Shown here: in pieces, positions 13,101-24,160 of the stretch
How the letters are laid out: the number at the start of each line of letters is the position of its first letter
Position numbering within the stretch: position 1 is the first letter of the stretch
Assembly: GCF_037975245.1 (NCBI RefSeq)
Contig: NC_092583.1
Coordinates: 16,202,264-16,266,263 of the forward strand
DNA length: 64,000 bases
Reading direction: 5' to 3'
Source of the DNA: Apostichopus japonicus
Taxonomy: Eukaryota > Echinodermata > Holothuroidea > Aspidochirotida > Stichopodidae
Position numbers and translations under genes: made by a program
The notes under the pieces: generated by a model
What the model was told of the DNA's origin: nothing
The model's input: only the letters and a program-made list of their open reading frames with translations
Database searches by the model: none

Positions 13101-16100
13101 AATATTAATGACACTCAATAACATGCTTTAAACAAGCAGTGTTTATGGGCCCCCCATTCTCACCCCCTCTCTGCCCCTAAAATTTATTCTGTGTAAGATC
13201 AAAACCCAACAACAAAAAATGAAATCATTGTAGATCTGATTTGGATGTTTGAATGTTACCTTTTTTCCCTTCACTCTCTAGGTACAACAGTCCAGACAGT
13301 TCCTCGGTTAGCCCAGAAATAGGCCGAGAAATGTCTGCCACCCTCCCAAGGGCATCCACCGCACAATTTAATCGCAAGTCTCCGCATCGTTCTGGAACAA
13401 CCAGACGACACAAGCGCAGCAACAGCCGAGGAGGTGTCGACAAGATTCTGATCGGGAGAGACGGTCAGGATATAAGGTTCAAAGATAAGGAGTTGGATAA
13501 AATTCAGCACAGCGCAAGCTTTAGAGTGTGTGCATCCGATGTGGACAAACTCTCCGAAACAGAAGGCGGACCTCTTCGTCGGGTCAGGAGCGATCATTTG
13601 CCAGTCTTTCCTCGTTCTCATTCAAACTCTTCCGCTGATCATTCAGACACAAATCAAAACATTAATGCTGCCCCCACCACAAATCTGACCTCAAGATGCA
13701 CATGTCAATGCCAAAGACACAAGATGGCTTATGTGAAGCGCCCTGGTAGTGCGCATAGGCAAGTCATAGGCCTTCACACGAACTACATTGCGGCCAGCGA
13801 TAGTGACGATATTAATAGCAATAACCTACCACAGACCTCGTCCCCGATAGGAACACTACCCACCCATTCTGAAATGGGGTGCTTGAAGGATTCGCACATC
13901 TGTGAAAACTTAACCATTCAGAGCACTGCTTTGGATAACGTCCAGAAAAGGTGTCCAGGGAGCGCATTACGGGTGTCCAAGAGGCGAAGTCCGTCCCCGC
14001 CAAAAAGAATCAAGGCTCAGGGACGAAATTCACTAGAACTGAAAAATGAATTATCAAAGGTGCGTGATTCCAGTGATATATCATGAAATTATCTTTTGAA
14101 TTGGAATGCTAGGTAGAATGATAAAATTTGCTTTTCTCTCACTCTTATCTGATCAATCCTAATTGAACACAACAAGAACGAAAAAGAGAAAGTTTGAAAG
14201 TTACCAGCTATTTGAATAAATGTCTGCAGTTGGGATGGCCAGCCACAGGTTTTGTGGAGTCGAAGAAGTGTAATCGTCAATTTTTTTGTGCTTTTAATTG
14301 GTTCTTGGGTACATGCAAGTCCGGAAGCTTTCAAAGTTAATCAAATTTCATTAATGTTGTGAAGACAAACTCGCTAGATCTGCAAATCATATTGCTAGCT
14401 GTCAAATTGCCGACAGAGATTCCCTCATATTTTTCCCTTTTGTAAATTTTCTTGTTTCACATGCCATTGCTTATGCAGAAAGTCAATTTAAGGTGCAAAG
14501 AAATTCTATTAAATTTGGTGTATCATTACTTCACTTTATTGTCAGGAATATGTATAAAGGCCAGATTGTTGTGCCTTTCAGGAAATTTATTACCCAAAAT
14601 GTAGCATCTCACAGTTGGTATTAGGGAATGGAAGGGAAGGGGGAGGGGGAGATGGTTGGAGGTGAGAGGAATAATTTTCATTTGGACATAACTATCATAA
14701 GTTATGAAAAGATATATATGACAGTGTTATTAGATGCTGTCTTTCACTCTGTGGATAGAAGCAGTGCAGATATGAGGCTTCTGTTTTTAATACAACAGAT
14801 ATTAAAGAGAAGATCGGTATTTCAAATCGAGAGAGGATTGATTGGTATGTCCATTGGGATTAAACATTTAATCAGGCATTACAGATGTAGGCAGGCATCA
14901 TCTATCACCAATCTCCTCTGTGTTTCTAAACAGTCCTGCTTTCTTTCTTATGTGTAGCGTTGCAATTATACACAACGTCGGTTGTCAAAAAATACTATTC
15001 TGGTAGGATATTGAACATCGGTACTTCCGCCTTTTTATTCCATAGGCCTTGTTCTTTTAGGATTAGATAATGAATAGGTTTATATCTCTTTTTCATCAGG
15101 AACCTGACATTTTTTCCAGTGACGAGGAGGACCATACCGTTGAAGACAATCATTCCAGCGATGAAGAGCCAACATTAATGGCCGATGTGTAAGTGACTGC
15201 ATTTTGAATCTTGAAGCAAGTGATTACAAAATTTCATGCAAGATACAAAAGCTTTGAAAAAATAGTAAAAGTTTTTATACAAAGTCTCACCCAAATAAAT
15301 GAGAGCCAAATGCTCATGGATCTACGAGACAGTGCAGAAGGGTACAAGTAGGCTCGTAGCCAAGGGGGGCGAAGGGGGCGACCGCCCCCCCCTGAGCATA
15401 TTTTTTTTGTACGTTTTTATAATATCGCTAGTAATTTTAAATAGAAAATGCTTAGATGCAACTTGCAAGGCCTGGGAAGTGCCATTTCCAGCGATCTGGG
15501 AGGCATTTTCGGCCAAAATTTTCTTGTACGCTTCGCGCCAACCCGTGGTGGCGCTACGCTTAGATAGTTTCCAATGCCGAATTAACGGCTCTGATAATTT
15601 GCCTACAGGTTTGCCCCTCTCTTGGCAAATTCCTCACTACGCGCCTGGTTATGTGTTTGTAAGTAATAAATATTGGAACCCCAACATATTTTTTTTTAAA
15701 TGTTATGAGTTGAGCATTTAAGAAATATGGCTATTCGAGATAAGCAATGGCGTTCATTTGTTCATGTTTCACCAGACCTCTCTCTGGTAGCAGACAATCC
15801 GTGCTCAGTCACAGTTTCTCAGAGGAAGAGGAAACCATCGTGGAGTGTTCTCACGGTCCATCTACAGAGTGTCATATTAGTCGAAATCATTCATCAAGCA
15901 TCAGGCTCCCTCCTCCCAGCAACCCTTCTAACAACCTTGAAACCATAGCATCAGATGGTTTGTCAGAGCAGGAAGAGGCAGTCAGAAAAGTCATGAAACA
16001 GATATCTGCTGAGAAAATGTTTGAAGTAAGTTTTTTTGGTAAAATTCTGTGAATTCATAGCCTCCTCATTCTTTCAAGAGGTCTTCTGCAAAATGATTTC

Positions 16101-17313
16101 ATCTGGTCAAAATGAGAGATGTGAACTTGGTTCATCGTAAGATTTAGAGAACCTCCAGATTCCTTGGTAGCCGAAGCTTTTGTAAATCATCATCCCCTCT
16201 AAATGTATGTATGTTTGTATTATAGATCCTCCTGCAAGCAGGAACTCGCGAAGAAGCCACATTGGCTTATCAAAGCCGCAAGCTGACCGAAGTCAGTCTC
16301 TTACATTCATATTTAACGTCCATGATTATGAATTGTCAATAACTCTGTAACTGGACGACATACATTAATCTTGGAGTGACTTGAACTCGGGACCTTATGA
16401 TTGGAAGGCACCGGCGTTAACCACTGAGCTAACACTCCAAAAATCAATGTATGACTTTCATACCCAAATGAATCACTAACACAACCTCCAAACAAGTTGT
16501 TGATTATAATGATGGGCAATGTAGGAGACAGAGCATCATCATTAAGTGATAACACCAGATAAAACATCTTCAGATTTAAGATACTACATATTACTGAAAA
16601 TGAACAGGCATATCAATGCAAACATGGAGCGATGGATTACTTTCATTTTGCATTTATTCTGATAGATCAGATGGATCCAGAATTATTTATGAGTTGGAAA
16701 TGTTGCAAGAATGGCTAAGTGAGGACCTCAACAACTGGATCATGAATGAATCCCTCCACCTCTTCCCCCTCTGCCCCTCACCCCAGGAAATGTGCTAAAT
16801 AGATTTGCAAAGGATGCATAGTGGTCAAGTGATTAAGGCAGTGAGTGGACTTGTGATCTAAGGATTACAGGTTCGAATCCTGGCCAGATCATTACGTTGT
16901 GTCCTTGGGCAAGGCACTTTATCTCCATTGCCTCTATTCACCCGGGTGTATATATGGGGACTTGCGAGGGTAACTTGTAAATATAGTTGTGTGTGCTGGT
17001 TTGTGGCTGCACCCTGTGGGAAGTCTCCAGGGGACACAATTTGGTGTTAGATGTGACAAGTTATCCATGACCAGGGGTTGACTTGTAAAGTCTTCTGAAG
17101 GGGCCTTGGCCCAAACAAGACTGTAAAGCTTTAACTTTTTCAAAATGAGTGAACTGTGGTTACACCACTAAATAGGAGTATCTCAAAAATGAATAGCCAA
17201 TGAATTGGGAGTAATAAAACATATTTGGTAATTTTTTGTTTCTGTCTCTCTCACAGCCAACTGTGAACTATGCAGCGACTGATTCAGATAGCAGTGATGG
17301 TCACGAGGAGTAG
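4028..17313 (+). CDS. MAP3K13: DLK/LZK-type mitogen-activated protein kinase kinase kinase, 3' nine exons (5' end outside window)
   Basis: Partial gene; nine exons join in phase: 4028-4134, 5325-5433, 11324-11433, 11949-12065, 12686-12811, 13282-14059, 15100-15188, 15776-16025 and 17257-17313. They total 1743 nt, i.e. 580 residues plus TAG. The first two exons encode the end of the kinase C-lobe ([20 protein letters not shown], then [12 protein letters not shown] and [15 protein letters not shown]), which matches DLK/LZK kinases as I know them. Exons 3-5 are the zipper region ([29 protein letters not shown]). Exon 6 is long, Ser/Arg/Pro-rich and probably disordered. Exon 7 is acidic. Exon 8 holds SDGLSE, matching the SDGLSD regulatory hexapeptide of worm DLK-1 and vertebrate LZK. 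Known role: a MAP3K feeding JNK/p38 through MKK4/7 in axon injury and stress. Kinase subdomains I-IX must lie upstream of base 1. Invertebrates usually have one gene for both vertebrate MAP3K12 and MAP3K13, so the symbol is a family assignment. Confidence 0.93.
4165..4262. repeat. Polypyrimidine CCCTCT-rich tract
   Basis: Nearly pure C/T with repeated CCCTCCCTCTAC blocks. It begins about 30 bases after a DLK splice donor. Confidence 0.75.
5325..5433 (+). CDS. MAP3K13: DLK exon: end of kinase domain
   Basis: The acceptor is at 5323-5324, the first base completes the split Trp codon, and the donor is GTAAAG at 5434. It encodes [20 protein letters not shown] and then [11 protein letters not shown]. 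The Arg of NRPNF is the conserved subdomain XI arginine of protein kinases. The exon ends in phase 0. Confidence 0.92.
10134..10182 (+). repeat. G-rich tract with quadruplex potential
   Basis: There are more than four runs of three or more G within 50 bases (GAGGGGGGCAGGAGGGGAGG and onward). It lies in the DLK intron on the transcribed-sense strand. Confidence 0.6.
10389..10690 (-). pseudogene. Coding-like stretch of unknown identity inside the DLK intron
   Basis: The minus strand is open for about 100 codons after a TAA near 10696. It includes [20 protein letters not shown] and [20 protein letters not shown]. Composition looks protein-like, with CpG-containing codons unusual for the surrounding intron. 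I do not recognise the domain. It may be an exon of an antisense gene, a gene fragment or chance. Confidence 0.25.
11324..11433 (+). CDS. MAP3K13: DLK exon: start of leucine zipper region
   Basis: Acceptor CAG ends at 11323 and donor GTAAGA begins at 11434. It encodes [20 protein letters not shown] and then [16 protein letters not shown], the highly charged helical segment that follows the kinase domain in DLK/LZK. It is preceded by a 5.9-kb intron. Confidence 0.93.
11949..12065 (+). CDS. MAP3K13: DLK exon: leucine zipper coiled coil
   Basis: Acceptor is CACAG ending 11948; donor is GTAAGT at 12066. It encodes [20 protein letters not shown], then [19 protein letters not shown], with Leu at heptad spacing. 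In this family the segment mediates dimerisation. Confidence 0.93.
12686..12811 (+). CDS. MAP3K13: DLK exon: post-zipper basic segment
   Basis: Acceptor is TTCCAG ending 12685; the donor GT is at 12812. It encodes [20 protein letters not shown] and then [14 protein letters not shown]. The REQAL and EKFMKK parts resemble the stretch just after the second zipper in vertebrate DLK/LZK. Phase is 2 at the end. Confidence 0.9.
13282..14059 (+). CDS. MAP3K13: DLK exon: long Ser/Arg/Pro-rich tail
   Basis: Acceptor CTCTAG ends at 13281 and donor GTGCGT starts at 14060. The 259 whole codons contain no stop. Low-complexity Ser/Arg/Pro/Asn composition suggests a disordered regulatory tail with many possible phosphorylation sites (for example RRSPSPPKR). 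A small Cys-rich patch, [10 protein letters not shown], lies mid-exon. This part evolves fast in the family, so the frame and junctions carry the evidence rather than similarity. Confidence 0.9.
15100..15188 (+). CDS. MAP3K13: DLK exon: acidic segment
   Basis: Acceptor is ATCAG ending 15099; donor GTAAGT follows 15188. It encodes [20 protein letters not shown] and then [10 protein letters not shown]. Repeated SSDEE motifs look like casein-kinase-2-type acidic sites. Phase is 2 at the end. Confidence 0.88.
15351..15648 (-). mobile_element. Short inverted-repeat DNA element (GGCGTAGCCA-type ends), copy A
   Basis: Read on the minus strand it starts CAGGCGCGTAGTGAGGAATT and ends in TTGGCTACGAGCC after a CCCCCC-rich run. 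The core (GCGCCACCACGGGTTGGCGC) is shared with the element at 63722-63866. The ends form an imperfect inverted repeat of the type GGGGCGTAGCCA. It is non-coding and about 298 bp. It lies in a DLK intron. Confidence 0.6.
15776..16025 (+). CDS. MAP3K13: DLK exon carrying the SDGLSE hexapeptide
   Basis: Acceptor is ACCAG ending 15775; donor GTAAGT follows GAA at 16025. The codons at 15951-15968 read SDGLSE, followed by [12 protein letters not shown]. In worm DLK-1 the equivalent SDGLSD is needed for kinase activation and is shared with vertebrate LZK. The Asp-to-Glu change is conservative. Confidence 0.9.
16202..16439 (-). mobile_element. tRNA-derived SINE, full length, minus strand
   Basis: On the minus strand the head is tRNA-like: it begins TGGAGTGTTAGCTCAGTGG (box A 16417-16431) and has box B GAGTTCAAGTC (16378-16388). 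Its acceptor-stem halves GGAGTG and CACTCC still pair. A 60-bp body is followed by a 3' domain with the hairpin CTGACTTCGGTCAG (16283-16296) and an end near GGATCTATAATACAAACATA. The same 3' domain occurs at 42957-43030. The tRNA part is not an intact tRNA gene, because its anticodon stem is imperfect. Confidence 0.85.
16811..17137 (+). mobile_element. tRNA-derived SINE, second subfamily
   Basis: The head has box A TAGTGGTCAAGTG (16819-16831) and box B GGTTCGAATCC (16870-16880). The body includes CATTACGTTGTGTCCTTGGG, CAAGGCACTTTATCTCC and CACCCGGGTGTATATATGGG, shared with the copy at 42782. The 3' part differs from the other SINEs. It sits in the last DLK intron. Confidence 0.8.
17257..17313 (+). 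CDS. MAP3K13: DLK terminal exon
   Basis: Acceptor is CTCACAG ending 17256. It encodes [18 protein letters not shown] and then TAG at 17311-17313. It enters in phase 0, matching the preceding exon. The short acidic C-terminus is consistent with the acidic tails of this family. Confidence 0.88.
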   Translation, partial: PTVNYAATDSDSSDGHEE

Positions 17314-20300
17314 AAGAACATCCTCTTAGCACCATCATCTCTCTGTAAAAATCATCGATTGTAGTAAAACAACGATGATAGAAATACTCGTCAACGAAGA
17401 TCGCAGAGCTGATTAGAGACGGATTCCTGGCCGAAGGAATAATTGGTCTGCTACTGACTGAGTATTTTACAGTTTGAAAGATTTCGTCACCATTTTGTGA
17501 CATTGATGGAAACCGCCAGTTTTAAAGTGACAGAAAAGAGGTATATACTTTCAGAGTGGGTCTTATAAGAATCGTTCGAAAAGACATTTCCGTGAAGACT
17601 ACTTGACAGTGACTTCAGCCTGCAAACTGTTGATGGAGAAGGTTAAAGCTGTATGCAATCTTGGAAGCGAGTTCCTGAAAGAAGATCCTTTCAAGGTAGC
17701 AGTACTACTTAAAATGTTGATCTTGAAGAAAAAAATGAAATAATATCATTTTGTTTTTTAGCTTGTCATCAAAGATGAAGTACTAAAACACAACAATCAT
17801 CTTAAACAAGCAAAATGACCACAGCTGGAGGGAAGTTGGTCTATGATCGGTTTTCAAACTGATTAATTTATAAGGGCGTCTTGTTAGGCTGTAAGATTGG
17901 TACAATTGTGGCACGTAACCATGGCCATTCCATACAAAACATTGCTATCATCTTACAACTGCATGAATCAATATATATGTCCAAGGGCATTAAAAACAAC
18001 CACAGAGGAAATTTAACAAGAGTTGAAAAGCTTTTGAAATTTATTGGCAAGAATGTTGTTAAGCATGCTGTGAGGGTATTGACAAATGCTCAGGAATTTC
18101 TGATCTTGAAGAATGTGATTGAGTAGATGGCTCTCCTAATCTTTCATGTCAGAGCATTCTTCATTCTAGATCTGTTGAAAATCCACAAAGGTGGAGAGTT
18201 ACTCCTGTTTTACTATGCTTCTAATGAAATGGAATAAGTTGGCTTTAGTAATTTCTGTTTACTAAAAGAAATTATTTTGGTACACACAAAAATTTGTGAT
18301 GGATGTATTTAATACACTGTATATGATGGCCTGTAGAACAAACGTGGCAAAAAAATTGTTTTTAGTTTGGGTTTGAATGTTCCATGTTGTGTTAAGATGT
18401 GTTTACCTAAGAACCAATTTAAATATCCCTTGAATATTTCCTTTTTAATGCTTTCTTTGTTTTCCTTGTGAATAACCAAAACTTGTTTTCATTATCCTGG
18501 AGGTTTTATCCGATATATCCTTTTCCTCTGACAAAACTAATTTCATTTAAGTTGCTGTCGATAAATGTGGCATTCTCTGATTTAACCGACCTATAAAACA
18601 AAATGTGTTACATTTTCACAACATTGATTTGCGTATGTGTGTTTATAGATAACAAAACATACACATAGGCACACATCGTAGTCTCAAAAGCATACGAAAG
18701 ACTCGCACAGGTATACTGCTTTGTCGTCATACAGAATTATTATTGCAAGTTTGGGAATTAAGCCTATTGAAAATCAATTCTCTCTCGGAAATATTGTAGA
18801 CAAAATACTTGAAGATCTGGCTTCAATCGACTGCTTGCAAAGCTATAAGCTTAGGCTTTTTCTGGTGGCCTTTGGATTATGTTTGGTCGTAAATATACGC
18901 TAAGCCACAGTTGCTCAAAAGATTCAATCCACAATTCCCAAAGTTGACCTCTTTAAAGAACTTGGCAACATTGATTTATTTCCTAAATAGCTTTCAGCTT
19001 TATTACATCTCTTTTTTTTTTCTCTCTTTTTTTTTGTGTGTCTTTCCTTGAGATTTGCTTTCAATTATTTTACTTGCCATATTGTTTGAATATTCATGTT
19101 CAGTTTCTTTTTATATTCATTGAATATTCATTTAATTAGTGTATTCCAATTTATCTTTGTCTTCTTCTACCCATCCTCCAAAGTTACACTAAACCTTGTG
19201 TTTACATCTTACAAGTCATTTCAATGCTCTCAATAAGAGATCTTCTTTTCAACTTTACTTTTATGTAAAGTAACTTTAAAAATTAGGTCATATCTTACCT
19301 GTTTCTTATGAAAGAGATCCACATATTCATACATATTCATAAGTGATTGATAAGTCAGTGTATTCTGGTGAATGTTTTCAATCTTTTTACGTATCATCTG
19401 AATACTACTGCAGGGTCACATTTTTAAATGTGTTTAACATATGTTAGTCAGGGAGTAAGGTGACTGTTGAATATTCAGTGAATTTATCATTGTTTCATTA
19501 ACATTTTAGTTTTGAGAGTGAGATAGAGAGGGAGGGGGGGGGTGGAGATGAGGTAAGATTTACAAACCTGATCATAAAACACAATTCATGTTTCGAAGTT
19601 TAAAGGGCACAGGTCTTTATTTCTGCTTAAAACAAGTTTTCACTGTAAGTAAACATATTTTAATAACCATATCACTGTATGAGAAGAGCTATTTCAGCAG
19701 GCCATTTCTTTATTACCTAATGTTGTGTACATAAATACCATACGATAGTATTGCTTTAGATATGCAGTTGGGTTGACGTTTTTTTTTTAGTATATATCAT
19801 GTGTAATGTTCAGTCTATTCTCAGGTATAACTATTAGTCGTAGAGAATTGTTTTTGTCTTTTTCTCTTATCCCTTGGCTTATTAGAGTCAGGGCTGTTTT
19901 ATGTAAATAAACTGAAGATCTTCCAAAAGTTATCAACCCTTCTCCATCTTCACAGCACCCCAGCCAGATAACCATCTCCCTTAATATGCTTTTCACAAAA
20001 AAAATTGTTCAAAACTGCTCATGGGTATCAACGTCATCACCAATGCCAATTCATTATGATATTCTTGTAAATCGTGTGTGACAGCGAAGTACTTAATTTG
20101 CACTTAATATTCACTTTAAGCACCTTTTTCTAATGATTGAAAATAATTTTTTTCTCCCCTTGCACTTGATTATCCAATCTAAAAGCTTTAAGAATGCTCT
20201 AAGTTTATGTACTTAACTAAACCACATTGGTATTTCACTGTTTTGAACATCTAGTATGTAAATTATTTTATAAATGCTCGTCTTTTAATCTCTGCAACAA

Positions 20301-23300
20301 AATTTTTAAATGTCAATAGTGTTTGCTAGTATTTAATAACCTCAGATTTTGCAACGTAAGACAGAAATAAAGTCTATAAGTTTATGTAATTATCATATAT
20401 TGCCGTGAGAACAGACTCAACTGTTAGTTAAGAGAGTTCAGTACTGCACTACAGTCCTATATTTGAAATAAGTCGGCATAACCTTGGTATGAAAGCTTGT
20501 TCACAATTATATTGCCAATTTTTTTTTTTTTTTTGGAAGCAGTGACCAAATTGGTGAAAATAACTTACAGTTTTGAAACTAACTTGGACAGTATTTTGAT
20601 TTGTGTATTTTATCACTTGCACTCTATATGCATTCAAAGTATTTTTCACATCAGCATAAAGTATTTGTTCTTGCATGGGCATCAAATGTAAATTTGAAAC
20701 AGTTATAATTATCAGGGGAGTGCAGAGTTGATCATAATTCTGATCCTGTAGCGAAAAAAGAGAAACCAGTCCTTTTTAAAAGCGATGACTCTTCTTCAAG
20801 AAACAGGTGTGTTGAGGATGAAACATGATGGAGACATTTTGTCTCATTCTGACTGTCTCTTTGTAAAAGTGATGAAAAGATTGATACAAATGGTTTCGTT
20901 AATAATTAATATATACCACTTTTGTAGTAACCCACAAGCTTTTTTTTGTAAGAAAGTTATTAACTATTCAAAATAATATGAGTGGAAACCAAACGATAAC
21001 AAATCAACAGTAAAATTTGAGTGGAAAAATATAACCATAATATTTACAGTAGAGAAACTATAAGCTAACAGGTCATCAGTTTAGGCCCCAAATTGTTTGT
21101 GTTAAAAATCGCTAGAATTGTTGACAAGCACTTCCCTGGTGGTTTCAACTCTCCAAATTATTTCCAGACTTTCAGGAAATGTAAAGTAAACAATTAATTG
21201 TCTCATTGAAGAAAAAAAGACTACAAAGGTAGTCGTTAAATGCTTGTCGAAGTTAGAGCTTGAGTGGTCCTAGCATATTTCTAGCATATTTTGAGCCAAT
21301 ACTGATAACCTCTTAACAGGATAGGACTTGAGGTACTTTTAAAGACACTGGTTTTAATTACATTCTAGTCAATAATTTATTTGCTCTTTCAAAAATATGA
21401 TCAAAAAGATGTTATGGTATAATTTTTGTTACATAAGTAGTGACATACACAAGTGTGTCTCTATTGATAACAAAAACCATTTGTAAAACTGGACAGTTTC
21501 AATTTGAGAGGAACTGTTTCTTCTCTGTAGCTGCAAATAACTTTACTTTCTCTGTTGCTGTTGCAAATCGTTTTCTTTCTCTGTTAACTGCAAATCTTCA
21601 CCATCGCCTCTAATTTTGTATATAGAGTACATTCAAGACTGGATTGCACATACTTGTGTCCTATAATTTGAAGTTGCTGTGATAAGTTTTACTGAATTCT
21701 CCCTTCTTTCTTAGTATCGAAATGTTTCAATAGTTTTTCGTAATAAGATTACAATACAAGCTTGCTTCATCGACTTCAACACAAGGATGTATGTCCTAAG
21801 TTTTGCAGTGACATTTTTGACAAATTATCTTTGAGTATTTATAAACAGTTTCATCTTGGTATAAATTGAAAACCATTGTAGAAGTTTAATGCTGCTTATT
21901 GATGTAAGAATAAAGGATTATTTCTCCTTTATTAAGTAAACTGCAGTGTTGTTGTGAAATGTGACAACGGTGAGAATATCGGCATTAAAAGAAATTCTGC
22001 TCAATATTTTTTGGATAGACATATTTTTGTCAGGTCAAATAGCCGTAAATTCATGTTCAAACCAAAAGAGCTCCTTTAATTTCGAAAACATGAAATTTAG
22101 ATGAAATAGCCATGAACATATAAACCACTTGTAACCATGACGATAACATTCTCTAAATATGCATGTATGATGTCATAAAGCCGGATGCAATTGAGTGATG
22201 AAAAAAATACAAGACTTGATTCCATTATCAGTGCCTGCTGTGTGGAGGTTTATGCCCAAATGACCTATTGACATATTAATATCTCACCTACTGAATATTC
22301 ATGAAGGACTCATTAATCACACAGAATTTCCATGTAATTGTTTTCCCACAACTACAGCCCTCTTTATCAAGAGTGTTCACATAGGTTGAATCATGTACAC
22401 ATTTTATTTTTTAATTCTTCTTTTTTTGCTTTGTGACTAAGGAGAGAGACTTCCCCTATGTTCTAACTCCTATATAATGTGTTTCATTAATATGATTAAT
22501 GATGACTATTCAGTATTCAAATTGATGTCTTTTTTTAAAACATTTTTTATAATGTATTTTATCAGTTAGGCCCATAGCAACCATTAGTAGAGAGTGCAGT
22601 CATTATAAATACATTTTTACTGTGCATAAGCATCAAAAAAGAACATATGTATTTCAACAACATTTCAACAACATTTCAATGAACAAATTAGTATTGTCAT
22701 GTGTGTAACATTGTGTGATGGTGGAATGTTTGGAGGGTTGGGGGGGGGGGTTGGGTGGCTGGGAAGGCACAACAAACATCCAAATGATATATGAGAGCTG
22801 AATACTCATGTTTTCAAGCTTTGAATTGGTTTTGTGTGTGCAATGTTTTATTAATCCATAATAATTGGGTATCTCCACATATTTACAAAACCAGGCAAAC
22901 AAAGCTGAAATTTTTGTCTACCTCACTGGTTCAGGTTAAATTGTACAATGCTAGTGTTAGATATTAAGGGAATGTAACATATGAATGCTAACTTTGATAG
23001 GTTTGTCCAGCTTTGAAGTAAAATATTCAAATGAAATCCTTCACTTTGCTTATGATGCCAAGGCTCCAAGCTACCTGGCTATCCCCTCCCCCACTCCATC
23101 CCAGTTATCTGATTTAGATTGAATTTTAACGTGGGATTCATATCTTTGGTCAGTAGGTTGTGTTGAAGTTCTGTTGAAAAATGAGCTTAAATTGATCAAT
23201 ATGGAGTCCCACTTAATAGTTGATGTTTGTCTAAAATATTCAGATTCTTTGTAAACAATATATGACATCATAAAATTTCGTAAGATTTTGTAAAGGCTAT

Positions 23301-24160
23301 ATTTATAGAATTTCAATTGGGAAAAGGCTAGCACAACGTATAAGTACCATAAGCTTTTTGCTATAGAAAAGTATTCAGTTTATTTCTAGTTAATTTGGCA
23401 TTTGTATTTTATGGTATCATAGGGATCACTCTGGGAGATGAAACTAGTAATGTAACACAAAATAATTCACTCAAGGGGATTTTTAAGTGAGATTTTTCTT
23501 TGAAGTGAAAGGAACCTACATTCTATAGCTATTAAATTATATTCCTTTCTTTGGTTAAAGTATATTTGTAACATCACATAATATTTTAGAAATGTTGAGA
23601 TATAAAATATATAGCGATGTTTTACTGCGATCATGTGACACATTATAGCTTTATTTTTCCTTTTAGATTGTTGTAGCTGGCAATCCAGGGAGTAGCTAAG
23701 TTGCACTGATATGATAAATTATAATAGATGTGATGAATATTAATGTTCAATGAAGTGTTATGATTGGTTAGAGAATGTATGGTAATGCATATGTATTTTT
23801 CTAAGAGAAAAGCATAGGCTTATTCATAGCAGCATTATTTGTTGATAAAAGTCTCCAAAAAAAAGTGCAAGAATATCTGTCAAAGATAACATATTTGTGA
23901 CAGTTATGACTGTTGAATATTTTTAATGAATATTCATGAATGTATTTATAGCAAGGGTTTTATGTAAGAGAGTACTCCTATGGACATTAATGTTTATGTA
24001 TGAGAAAAGATTATTTTTGTGTTTGGTACATGTGCAAACATTTGTTTGTTGTCAGTAGATATAGGAGTTGCACTGTGCCCCTTCACGTTTTGTACTTGTG
24101 TCTTGAATTAGTTGGAAGGGACTAAAGTAGAATAAATTATCAATTAAGTGATAAGAAGTT
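17314..24160 (+). other. Probable long DLK 3' UTR grading into intergenic DNA
   Basis: There is no convincing coding frame for almost 7 kb. The DNA is AT-rich with ATTTA motifs and several TGAATATTCA palindromes (for example near 19086, 19122, 22284, 23930). Candidate poly(A) signals AATAAA occur at 21909 and near 24132. Where the UTR ends cannot be decided from sequence. Confidence 0.45.
21909..21933. terminator. Candidate polyadenylation hairpin
   Basis: AATAAAGGA, a 7-base loop and TCCTTTATT form a perfect 9-bp stem that presents AATAAA on both strands. It is followed by a T/G-rich stretch on the + strand. It could end the DLK transcript, leaving a 3' UTR of about 4.6 kb. Confidence 0.35.

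Noticed and set aside
15299-15721. 140-codon plus-strand ORF in a DLK intron
   Set aside because: It overlaps the non-coding inverted-repeat element. The host-gene exon reading starts at 15776 in a defined phase.
16370-16440. Possible functional tRNA gene on the minus strand
   Set aside because: Boxes A and B and the acceptor stem are present. But the anticodon stem-loop is irregular and the sequence continues into a SINE body and tail shared with another locus.
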